Notes under the pieces: generated by a model
Told to the model about the DNA's origin: nothing
The model's database searches: none
Seen by the model: the letters and a program-made list of their open reading frames with translations, nothing else
In this document: positions 1 to 10,273 of the stretch, piece by piece
Numbering within the stretch: position 1 is the stretch's first letter
Layout of the letters: the number at the start of each line of letters is the position of its first letter
Position numbers and translations under genes: made by a program
From: Misgurnus anguillicaudatus
Lineage: Eukaryota; Chordata; Actinopteri; Cypriniformes; Cobitidae
Length of the DNA stretch: 64,000 nucleotides
Direction of reading: 5' to 3'
NCBI RefSeq assembly: GCF_027580225.2
Contig: NC_073360.2
Span: 8,982,501-9,046,500 of the forward strand

Positions 1-733
1 GCCTTTCCAGATGTGTAAGCTGCCCATGCCACACATACTCATGCAACCCCAAACCATCTGAGATGCAGGCTTCTAAAAAGAGCGCTAATAACAACTTGGG
101 TTGTCATTGTCCTCTTTAGTCCGGATGAAATGGCATCCCAGTTTTTCAAAAAGAACTTCAAATTTTGATTCGTTGGACCACAGAACAGTTTTCCACTTTG
201 CCAAAGTCAATTTTAAATGAGCCTTGCCCAAGGAAAACGCCTGTGCTTCTGGATCATGTTTAGATATGACTTCTTTTTTGACCTACAGAGTTTTAGCTGA
301 CAACAGCGAATGACACAGTGGATTGTGTTCACTGACAATGTTTTCTGGAAGTGTTCCTGAGCCCGTGTTGTGATTTCCATTACAGTAGCATTCCTGTGTG
401 TGATGCAGTGCTGTCTTAGGGCCTGAAGATCACAGGCATCCGGTATGGTTTTCCGGTCTTGACCCTTACGCACAGAGATTGTTCCAGATTCTCTGAATCT
501 TTGAATGGTATTATGCACTGTAGATGATGATAACTTCAATCTCATTGCAATTTTTCTCTGAGAAACTCAGAGAATATTTGGCATGACATTTCAAAATATC
601 TTACTTTCAACATTTGATATGTTATCTGTATTCTACTGTGAATAAAATATAAGTTTATGAGATTTGTAAATTATTCCATTCCTTTTTTACTCACAATTTC
701 TACAGTGTCCCAACTTTTTCTGTTTCGGGGTTG
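1..733 (-). mobile_element. Tc1/mariner transposon, 3' part cut by window edge, decayed
   Basis: The minus strand encodes a Tc1-type transposase. The N-terminal paired-like helix-turn-helix part is open at 213-545 (contains SSSTVHNTIQRFRESGTIS). The start of the catalytic domain follows at 1-212, ending in a W-G-C-M-S ... SLHIWKG stretch at the window edge. The first catalytic motif, normally WSDES in this family, reads WSNES, so the first DDE aspartate is replaced by asparagine. A stop lies in frame within 1-100. The outer end is an inverted-repeat-like CAACCCCGAAACAGAAAAAG followed by a TA at 734-735, the usual Tc1 target. The copy is inactive. Confidence 0.8.
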
Positions 734-775
734 TACATCTAATCTGGATTTGTTGTAATAAAGAATTAGCATGCC

Positions 776-940
776 TCCTTTGGTTCAGTCGGTCATCAGA
801 TCCTTGTTCACGAATCATGTCATTTCATTCATGTTGTTCATGTCTTTGCTCATCAGATCATCAGTCGGTCATCAGATCCTAATTAACGAATTATGTAGTT
901 TTGTTCATGTCATTCATGATGTTCAGACGCAGATGACTGT
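776..940. repeat. Short tandem duplication
   Basis: A block of about 90 bp containing TCAGTCGGTCATCAGATCCT and a CATGTCATTCATG-like segment occurs twice in direct order with small differences. No coding potential is seen. Confidence 0.6.
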
Positions 941-2494
941 CTAACATTCAATGAAAGGGTGTATTCGTTCAGCAGCTCAAACCAATAATATTCTTCCTAA
1001 CAGCTCACACTCAGAGATTATTGGCTCACGCTATTGTCTGTCTTTAACAACAAAAGCCAGACACTTACTTTGTTTTACTACAGTAAACAGAGTGATCAAA
1101 AGAGTAAAACCATGGGCGGACCGCGACAAAAAGATTTGGCCCTGGCATTATGGACCAGACTGGCCCGATTCGATAACACACAGATTTTCAGTCTTTTTGG
1201 TCTCTTGAGTGTGTATACCAACCATAACGTAAAACAAGGTTAGAACTGAGGCTTTGACTCTCTGTTCTGTTTGTCAGATCTAAGGATGATGATCTCTCAC
1301 ATTAAGTTTTATAAATCATTATTGAGAACAAATTAATTTACTGAAAGCTACCAGAAAAGCCAAAAAGTGTAACCAAAGATGTGGACAGACTTTGTTAACA
1401 TGAGAAGGAAGCTTTAATAAGATTTTTAAAATCGTATTGACACAAACTTAGCCCTAAATATCATTTCAGTACTTGTGATAACAGTTCTGCCTTCTCGTGA
1501 ATTCTTCCCATTCTAATTTAATCCACAATTTACACACATTCATACTTTATCTTATACTGTATGATATAAACATTTATTGTTTCTATTTGCTTGACTGACA
1601 GTCACTGCATTTAACTGATTGGAAATCTTCTTAGCTCTGTATTGTGACTTGCTGGAATTCACGTTCGTCTTAACAAAAACTCGATTTCTTTCTTTTGAAT
1701 GGTTAAAAATCTTGCTCGGCCATGTAATTTCATTGGTTGGGAGTCGTTTACGACAGCTGCTGTGAACAGAAACTCCCGCCGCCTTTCATTTTGATTTGTC
1801 AACATTTTTACACTGTAACTACGTCAGTGAAGATAATAGCCTATGGGCCGCAGAGCGTGTGTCAAGGGCCAGTGGTTACTTACACTATTATTACTCTTGC
1901 ACAATTTTTTTTTTGAATGCATAACGCTGGCAGGACCAAAGTAAAAGGGGTTGGTACTTAACAATGTAATTGGGCCAGCCCAATAGATTCAAAGAGTAAC
2001 GGACTCGAGACTGTCGGCTCTAATAGCTCCGCGGCCCACCGGGAAAATGCCGGTATGTAAAACATTAAACAGAATTACCATGTTTTACTACAGTTATTAC
2101 CTAGATAGTAAAAAAATTAGTATTAAGGTAAATAATCAGCCTAAACATGGTTACTATAACTTTACTAAAATTTCTGTACGTTACTCCCTCTCATTCATTA
2201 GGTTGTACCAGTCATTCAGTTTGTTTCCAAACGCCATATCTCTCTCATTCAGACTTAAAACAGTGATCAGTCAGTAAGGGGCACATTTTCTTCTGTTTTG
2301 TTCATCTTTATCAACATCCTTACCCTTATTAAGTATTATTTCTTTTTACTCTTTAAACCCCTAGATATTGTTATATTCTTTTGTAATGAATCATTTTTAC
2401 TTTAATGAATAAATCTTGCAAGTTAAACCATTTGTGCAAGTGTAATCCTATTTTATGTTATGGTCAAAAACGAGCTGGCCGTGACAATACCCAC
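941..2494. other. Intergenic, nothing recognised
   Basis: There is no convincing exon, RNA gene or bounded transposon here. The open frames are short and lack splice context or family motifs. The sequence is AT-rich and probably old repeat debris. Confidence 0.5.
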
Positions 2495-4305
2495 TAGGGT
2501 TTAATCCCGAGAAACGGGATTCCCGGGAAATCTTATCAAGACTATTTCCCGATTCCCGGGAAAAGTTATGACGGGAAACGGGAAATTTATATATATTTTT
2601 TTATATAAACGTGCGCTAGATTAGATTTGCAGCTGGCTTTTTCAATGACCACTAAGCCAGCCTCAGAGAAAATGAAAGACGGTGACTTCATGAGCATTCT
2701 GAACAAAGAGTTTTCCCTCTTCGAAGCCACCAAAAGGAGACCACCCCACCTGCAACAGCTGTTTGATGCTCTTAGCACTAAGTTATATCTGTGGAGGCGG
2801 AGAGAGCGTTCTCTATTTGCGGCCAATTTGTTACAAAAATACGAAACCGCCTGAGTCCATCGACGCTCTCTGCTTTTTAAAAGCACATTTCCAAAAAAAT
2901 AAAATAAATGAAGGGCAAGGTGAGAAATAAAAATGGTTTGAAATGCAATGCTGATGTTGTGATAGGGCAATTACAAGCGAAAGTGTCTATTGCAGCAGTG
3001 TTACTGTTTATGCGTTTGTTTTAGTTTTTAAATTATTATTTAAATTCTGTTTTACCCTAGGCATGGCCCTGTCTTAAATCTTTCCGTGCACATTTACACA
3101 TTTCTGAGGGTCGTTTGCTTTTATTCAGTTAAAATTGTTTTATGTTTAAAAAAAATATATATCTGCCCTAATAAAGAAATTGTTGCTTAACTTGTAAGTG
3201 GCAGTTTTGCGCGAAATTGCCCTATTGCGGCAGTGTTACTGTTTGTGTTTATGCTTTTGTTTTAGTTTTTAAAATATTATTTAAATTCAGTTTTAGTCTA
3301 CATAGGCATGGCCCTGTCTTTAATTATTGCCGTGCACAGTTGCATTTTTCTGTGGGTCGTTTGCTTTTATTTAGGGTAGTCAAAACTTGTAGCCTATATT
3401 TATTTAAAAGAGAAATATACCTGCCCTAATAAAGAAATTGTTGCTTAACTTGTAAGTGACAGTTTTGCGCGAAATTGCCCTATTGCGGCAGTGTTACTGT
3501 TTGTGTTTATGCTTTTTAGTTTTTTAAATTATTATTTAAATTCAGTTTTAGTCTACATAGGCATGGCCCTGTCTTTAATTATTGCCGTGCACAGTTGCAT
3601 TTTTCTGTGGGTCGTTTGCTTTTATTCAGTTAAAATTGTTTTATGTTTAAAAGAAAAATATACCTGCCCTAATAAAAAAATTGTTGCTTAACTTGTAAGT
3701 GGCAGTTTTGCGCGAAATTGCCCTATTGCGGCAGTGTTACTGTTTGTGTTTATGCTTTTGTTTTAGTTTTTAAAATATTATTTAAATTCAGTTTTAGTCT
3801 ACATAGGCATGGCCCTGTCTTTAATTATTGCCGTGCACAGTTGCATTTTTCTGTGGGTCGTTTGCTTTTATTTAGGGTAGTCAAAACTTGTAGCCTATAT
3901 TTATTTAAAAGAGAAATATACCTGCCCTAATAAAGAAATTGTTGCTTAACTTCGAGTGATTATTCCTCAGTTATTCTTAATTATAGTTTTATAATTTTAA
4001 AGATTTTCAGAAGTCACAGACAATCCACCTGGCATTTCGCTACGGCAGGCTGTCACGCACGCAGCTCACTTGATCCGCAGCAGAATTGATCATTGCAAAA
4101 AACGTTGTTGATATGGACATAAACTGTGTTTCTTGCCCTAATAATGATACAAATAATATAAAACATGTTGGGAACGCATATTTGAATGATATTGATACAT
4201 TACTTGTGCAAAAAAAAACTGCTATTTCCCGGGATTCCCGGGAAATGGGTCGTCTTTTCCCGGGATTTGATTTGATCTAATTTTCGGGAAAAATATTAAA
4301 CCCTA
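2495..4305 (+). mobile_element. Non-autonomous hAT transposon with 8-bp target duplication
   Basis: The ends are a perfect 11-bp inverted repeat, TAGGGTTTAAT ... ATTAAACCCTA. They are flanked by an exact 8-bp direct repeat, ATACCCAC, at 2487-2494 and 4306-4313, the hallmark of hAT insertion. Both subterminal regions carry several copies of the palindromic core TCCCGGGAA in opposite orientations (2510-2580 and 4225-4295), plausible transposase-binding sites. The left interior (about 2627-2890) translates as a short relic of a hAT C-terminal dimerisation region: an F-V-T-K-I-R-like stretch near 2825 followed by a shifted L-F-K piece. No full transposase remains. Much of the interior is the tandem repeat listed separately. 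Confidence 0.85.
2973..3952. repeat. Four-unit tandem repeat with A-B-A-B higher-order structure
   Basis: Four consecutive units of about 235-258 bp each begin near a TATTGCGGCAGTGTTACTG motif (about 2988, 3223, 3481 and 3724). Units 1 and 3 share one variant segment (CAGTTAAAATTGTTTTATG). Units 2 and 4 share another (TAGGGTAGTCAAAACTTG). The repeat therefore grew by duplicating a two-unit block of about 501 bp. Units 2 and 4 carry identical 70-codon open frames at 3217-3429 and 3718-3930. These look like a by-product of recent duplication rather than a gene. Confidence 0.85.
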
Positions 4306-5362
4306 ATACCCACATAACGAACGCTAAAAGAGTATGGACATTATCCGCCATGTTGAAGTTATCATGTGACCTACGATGTAGTAGGCTTGTTCATGTTCAT
4401 GCGGCATAACAAAAATTACATTGCCGGCCCAACCCAACAGTTATGCACGATAATAATGACAATGCTGTCCAATATTTCATTACTTTACACACAATTTTTT
4501 AGTGGACAAAAATTAAAATTAGTTAAAAAATTACAACTTAACATTTAAATAGATTTTTAATTCATTTCTGTAGTATACAGATGTTAAATAGACATTTAGT
4601 ATGTATAAACATGTATATGGTTTAGAATGTGTGTCTAAATCTACTTTAGAGACGTATGTGAGCATAATAGAGCTCCACTGTTAGCTATAAATACGCGTTT
4701 TACAGCAAAATCACAAATACAATATAGTATACCGTCTTTACACCTTTAACTATTTACAGTTTACTGTTCAGTAGTTTAACAAATGTGTTGTTCAAAAAAA
4801 TTTTAACAGAAGGAACTGCGTTATTTGTTTGTAATAGCTACTTACAACTGAAAAGACCCGAGATGCTGGTCTCTTGGGATTCGGAAATACTATTTGGTCG
4901 CATACTACTTTTTGTCTATTATATAGTATGGAAGTAGACAGTTTAGGACGCAGCCACAGAGTTTTTACTGTTTGGCCTAAGGGTATGCTTCCGGGTTTTA
5001 TAAGTTTGGTAAGAGCATCACCTGGTGGATAATAGTGGAATATGGATTGCTATAAAAACTTGTTGTTGACAGGGAAGCGTTTCTCTTAATTGACGAGATA
5101 ACTCATCAATGATGGGAAAAGAGTTAAACAGCCCGAAAAAATACACAAATTACTTGCCAGCGTAACTGATAATGTCAGCAGCATGCGCCGTAGTCTGCTT
5201 TTAAAGGCGAAGGACCAAGGAGGAGAACAAATTGTTGAATAACATTGTTAGTTTTGTTTTCTTTGCTTAACATTTCTGAAGGGGTCCAGTAATTGGCCTG
5301 TATCGAACTTACACGTGACGTACTCATGTTGAATTCTTAACAAGCAAACTGTCGAAAGGTCA
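4306..5362. other. Intergenic, nothing recognised
   Basis: AT-rich sequence without exon-like frames, RNA genes or clear element ends. Confidence 0.45.
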
Positions 5363-6470
5363 TTGAAGTTGCAAGACATTGTTGGCAATCCCTGCCTAGG
5401 ACTCCAAGGCCTGGGGTTGACACATTTCCAACAGTTTGGTAATGCAAGCACAACAGATAGGCGAGGTATGGTTCAGTCAGAAATCCGGGCTCAAGAGTAC
5501 CAGATGTGTTTGTCCAGAGCAGTGGAACAAGTATCCCAGGGAGCATGGACAAAATGGGATCTGCCTAAGCGTAAGATCACATGGGCAGAATTGTGGAAAT
5601 TGGAGCCATACCGTATCTCCTTCCAGCTGCGCTCTGTGTATGACACCCTTCCTTCTGAGAGACGACCCGTACTGCAAACTTTGCGGTCAAAGGGGGACAC
5701 TGGCACATATACTGTCAAGGTGCAAAACGTCTTTAACCCAAGGACGCTATAGGTGGCGCCATGACAAGGTACTCTTGTCCTTCGCTGATACAATAGAGCG
5801 AGAGAGGTGCAAGAAGAGGCCAAAATGCATAGGTGAGAAAGCTATGACCTTTATTAAGGAGGGATCTAGGCCTAATGTGTCAGCAAAATCCAACCTGCTG
5901 CAGGCCACAAACTCTTGGGAAATGAGAGTTGATGTTGGAAGGAGGCTGCAGTTCCCGGAAGTGGTCCACACAGCTCTTTGCCTGGATATCGTTCTGTGGT
6001 CAGACAAAGATCACAAAATCATCCTAGTTGACAGTGCCATCGGAGGAGGACTGTGAGGAGACACATGAGAGAAAAGCCTTGAAATATCAGGCGTTAATCC
6101 AAGAGTGCAAAAACAAGGGGTGGCAGGCACGGCTGTTCCCTGTGCAAATAGGATGTAGAGGTTTTCCTGCCAAATCAGCATGGCGGTTGCTGTCAGCTTT
6201 AGGCATGGATGACAGGAGTAAGAAGCATGCAACTAATAGTATGGGTTTGGAGACTGAACGAGACTCATGTTGGTTATGGAGTAAGAGAGAGGAAGAAAGC
6301 TGGAAACCAGGAGCAGATGGGCAGTGATTTGGCCACCACTGCCGACCCACCAATTGGAGAGCGTTGTGGCCAAGGGTCAAAACACTCAAGAAAGGCTGGG
6401 TACCACCTGATGACATCTGCTGCTTGCAGAAGGCTACGATTACTTAAATTGGCAACCGAAGAAAGCACCT
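5363..6470 (+). pseudogene. 3' end of a LINE with restriction-like endonuclease, decayed
   Basis: Overlapping frames at 5363-5752 and 5436-6056 continue at 6028-6327. Together they spell a zinc-knuckle-like C-x2-C ... H-x4-C (CKLCGQRGTLAHILSRC), then GRYRWRHDKVL. A region resembling the restriction-like endonuclease of R2/NeSL-type non-LTR retrotransposons follows: DIVLWSDKDHKIILVDSA, then MTVPSEED, then a conserved GWQARLFPVQIGCRGF. The catalytic region is split by frameshifts at about 5700 and 6035. Assignment rests on remembered family motifs, so the exact clade is uncertain. It is a dead 5'-truncated copy. Confidence 0.65.
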
Positions 6471-6768
6471 AACAGGTGTATTTAAAATGTAAATATAAGG
6501 ATATGATGAAGAGGAGGCCCATATCAGGAATCCAATTCTTCATTTGAGTTTGCAGTAGTTAGGGTGAATGGATCCTTTATTCTCCATCAAAGGAATGTGC
6601 AGTTTGTTTCGTGTGCTTCTTGTTTTCTGAGAAGAAAGATTTCCCATTTTCCTCCTGTGGATTTAATGACTGGAAGCATGCACAATAGCGTGTGGTTGAG
6701 CATGAGAGGTCTAAGTCACATCACAGATGTATAAGTTTGGGCATGTTGAACAGCACAGAAAGTAAAGA

Positions 6769-7460
6769 TTTGACAATGAATTACGAGAACAGTTTCAGAC
6801 AGAATGCCACTACTGGGTTAGTGTACTCCAAAGGGTTGTGGCTGTTGTGAAGTTCCTAGCTGAGCGTGGACTCGCATTAAGAGGGGAGACGCATGTTTTT
6901 GGTCAGTAAAACAATGACAATTACTTAGGATTGCTTGAATTAATTAGTAAATTTGATCCATTTCTTGGTGATCACATTGCTTGCTTTGGAAACGCTGGCA
7001 AAGGCACACCGTCATACTTGTCAACCACTACTTGTAAAGAACTGTAAAAATTAATGGGAGAAAAGGTTTACTCAGAAATAATCAACAGAATCTGAACTGT
7101 AAAAAGTATTTTGATGTGTTGACCCAACTCCAGATATTACACATACTGATCAACTGACTGTTATTATGCGTTACATCTTACCTGAGAGTATGGTTCAAGA
7201 AGGGTTTGTAACCTTGTGCCAATAAGTCATCACACTTGTTGAATCCATTTTTAATTCAGTCATTGAAGTTCTGAGTAAACACAGTAGACTGTTGCTGTTT
7301 TTTTTAGGAAACACTTAAATCTTTATCAGAGACAAGATGGGCTGTACATTGCCAGGCAGTACATGCACTGTATATAAAATATAAATGCATTAATGGCACT
7401 CTTAAAACAATTCCAGAAGACGAAAACCAAAATATGACTACATGATACAAGTATCAGAAT
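6769..7460 (+). pseudogene. hAT-type transposase fossil (DUF4371 / TTF-zinc-finger family)
   Basis: One frame starting near 6769 reads FDNELREQFQTECHYWVSVL, QRVVAVVKFLAERGLALRG, then NYLGLLELISKFDPFLGDHI and GKGTPSYLST. This is the region typical of DUF4371/zinc-finger-MYM-like hAT transposases. It is broken by at least three in-frame stops. A second frame from about 7110 gives PTPDITHTDQLTVIMRYILP. After a TTTTTTTAG at about 7300 the frame gives ETLKSLSETRWAVHCQAVHA, matching the L-S-x-T-R-W motif of the same family. The reading frame is heavily decayed, so no long ORF survives. The call is by motif recognition. Confidence 0.65.
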
Positions 7461-7649
7461 GCAGCATATCGGAATTGTATCTGATTTAAACCACATTTGA
7501 AAGTGACTCAGACCCGATGCAAAAATACGATCTTGTGCGGGTTTTTTTGCAGCAATACAAGTGCAGCCATATTCCATATCTTTGTCAGACATGAGTAAAA
7601 AAACGGATTTTTAAGGCAGTGTAAACACAGTCCTATACACATTTGTATA

Positions 7650-8470
7650 CAATTGTGTTACAAAAAATAGCAGTGTACTAAAAATGTGAATAAAGTGCAA
7701 AATTGTTATGGAGTTTATTTCCTTTTTTTAAATATACAGAAAAATCTAAGTATTAGAATTGATCAAGTCTGCCTTGTTCTTTTAAGGGAAGCAATGAAAA
7801 TAAATTAAGCTTTCAGCAGTGTCAACATTTTTCTCTGTGGACACTTACAACTAGAGAAATTTCTTAAGATTTAACTTCACTTAAAACTATTGAATTACTA
7901 AAATTTAGTTGCATAACCATTGTTGTTGATAACTGCTGCACATCTGTGTCAAATCATCACGTCAACCAACTTCTGGCACACAGAAACAGATATTTCAGGT
8001 TTTGCTTCAAAAACTGCATTTTTAGTTTCACCCCACAAGTTTTCGGGGTAGAGATCAGGGGACCTCAATTCTGTCTGGAACAAAGATTTGGCCCTCCTGC
8101 TTTTATGTTTGGGGTTGTTGTGTTGTAGAAACACACATTATAGGGGCATTTCCTCTTCTGCAATCGGCAACATAAACTCTTCAAGTATTCTGATGTATTC
8201 AAACTGATCCATGTTCCCTTGCATACGATAAATAGACCCAACACAGTAGTATGAAAAACATCCCCATAACATGATTTTTGCAGTACCATGTTTAACTGCC
8301 TTTACAGTGTACTGTTGCTTGAATTCAGTACCCGAGGGACACCTGAGGTTCTGTTGATAACCACTAGACCCCAAAAGACTAATTTTACTCTCATCAGGCC
8401 ACAGAATGTTACACCATTTTTCTTTGTGTAATGGGGTGAACCTTTTTCTAATTGGGGTTTTCTCTTTCGT
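7650..8470 (-). mobile_element. Tc1-like transposon remnant
   Basis: The minus strand at 8138-8374 reads KIMLWGCFSYYCVGSIYRMQ and then DQFEYIRILEEFMLPIAEEE. The following segment at 7949-8134 gives NPKHKSRRAKSLFQTEL and SPDLYPENLWG, the second catalytic aspartate region and the P-E-N-L-W-G glutamate motif of Tc1 transposases. The low-coordinate end has a CAATTGTGTTACAAAAAATA terminus next to a TA. I could not find the opposite terminus, so the right edge is approximate and probably truncated. Frameshifts make it inactive. Confidence 0.7.
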
Positions 8471-8760
8471 TCTTGGTGGATGGATTTAGGCGGAAGATAA
8501 GCTCAGGGCCCCTTTAAAACCGCAGAGTTTTCCTTCCATTTCTGTTTATCCTCTGGCATGGTATGCAGGCTGCGTTCGTTTGTGTCGCAATAATTATTTA
8601 TTATGCGTTAAGCATTGAGTGCTGATTCAGTGGCGTAGACCTGCATAAGGGGGAAATTCCCTTTACCTCTCGGCTTGGGCCTGTGGAAGTGCAACTGCAT
8701 AAATTAAGGTACATTATTATACTGATATGGTGCTGCATGGTTTTTTTAGTAGTGCCGTTT

Positions 8761-8860
8761 AATGATGACTCGTTTATATAGCGTGATCAAGGCAGTATTG
8801 GTGGTTTGTTCACCATGTGATCAAGGCAGTGTTGGTGGTTTGTTCACCGTGCTTACCGAG
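8761..8860. repeat. Two-copy tandem repeat
   Basis: A unit of about 37 bp, containing GATCAAGGCAGTRTTGGTGG and TTTGTTCACC, occurs twice in direct order. Confidence 0.6.
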
Positions 8861-9127
8861 GGTCAGTCAATTGTGATGCAGGTAAGTTTGTGGCTCTTCT
8901 AAATCGTTTGCTAACTAAAGATGTAATTTTCCTCTGTGGTTAATGATCAAATTGGGTGAATATTTTATAGAATCTGCCCGCTGTTGCTTTGCTGCGGCAT
9001 CTTACTGGGATCCGAGGGGTGGAGATTGGAGAGTGCGCGCTCAAGTCCCATTGACTACTTTAAAGACGCACGTTTATATGCGCTGAGTTTTATGTGAATG
9101 AGTTTTATGTGAGCATGTGCCAGGGCG

Positions 9128-9252
9128 AGTGAGTGTTTGAGTGACGATACTGTGCGTGTTTAAGTGACGATACTGTGCGTGTTTGAGTGATTACATTGTG
9201 CGTGTTTGGGTGATTACATTGTGTGTGCGTTTGAGTGACAATATTATGCGTG
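9128..9252. repeat. Minisatellite, about 27-30-bp unit, five copies
   Basis: Units resembling GTGCGTGTTTGAGTGACGAT, with variants ATTACATTGT and AATATTAT, repeat five times. No coding role is seen. The surrounding 8.5-10.27 kb holds no gene that I can support. Confidence 0.65.
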
Positions 9253-10273
9253 TGTGTGGTCAGAGTGGTTTTTGAGTAATCTATTATTGTTATTTTTGCA
9301 GTATTAATGTTATCTTGTTTTGTTTTGTTTCTTTTCGTTTTGTCAACTGTGTGAAATATTGTGAGTATTTGTTATTGAATAAGTTGTTTTGGTATATTTG
9401 TCAAACCATATCTGTATTTGTTTTTTTTTTGTTTGCTTGTGGGTTGCTTGTCAATTGTGTCGAGTACTGTGAGCGGTTGTCAGCACTGCTCTTATCTATT
9501 ATCAATCCACTTATAAAGGATATTTGGTTGCTGGGTTCAGGAGGATTTATTTTTACTTTATAATTTGGTTTGGTTATTGTGTGGAGTGTGATTTTGGTTA
9601 TACAATTGCATGAGGGTGTGAACTGAAGTTGGATTTAATTTATTTGAATTCCTATTTTTTTCTCTCTCTTTCATTTCTCCTCCCCAAATGCTAATTTATC
9701 CAATGGGATATTGATATTGGTCCGAGATCCGATTTTACAAGTTACTATTGTATGATATTAAGAGTCTGTTTGTGTGTGTGTGAATGTTGTGGTTGTGTTT
9801 ATAAATTGTGTATTTTCCCCCAAAAGTTGTTTTTGGGTTGAATTATATTTTTGTATTTCCTGAGAGTAAATAAAGATTGTACACATCTCTGCTTGTCCTT
9901 TCCATTTGTTTGGAAACCTGTATTTGGGGCATTTATAGAAAAATCTACTACTGGGAGGGTTTAAGCCTCCGCCCACATTTGGGCCAGTTGATGTGATTCT
10001 GCACATGCCATTTTTTTCTACAATGCTGCTTTAAGGGGGATTCTTGCAAACAGCTTAGCTTCAACCAGGCGTCTTCTGACTGTCACTGTACACTCTCACG
10101 ATGCTGGGTTATTTTCAATTTGGGCCGATTTTCCCCCTAAAGACAATTCTAGGTAATGTCCTGATCGTCTTCGTGGTTGCACAGATTATCTTATTAGATT
10201 TTCCTGTGGTGCGTGGTATGTTAAGAGCGCCTGAATCTGCTCGGAAGCATGTCGTCATGTTTGTGGTCTCTTA

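Noticed and set aside
3217..3930. Two identical 70-codon frames as a duplicated small gene
   Set aside because: Identity follows from duplication of a ~501-bp block inside a hAT element. No promoter, splice or family support.
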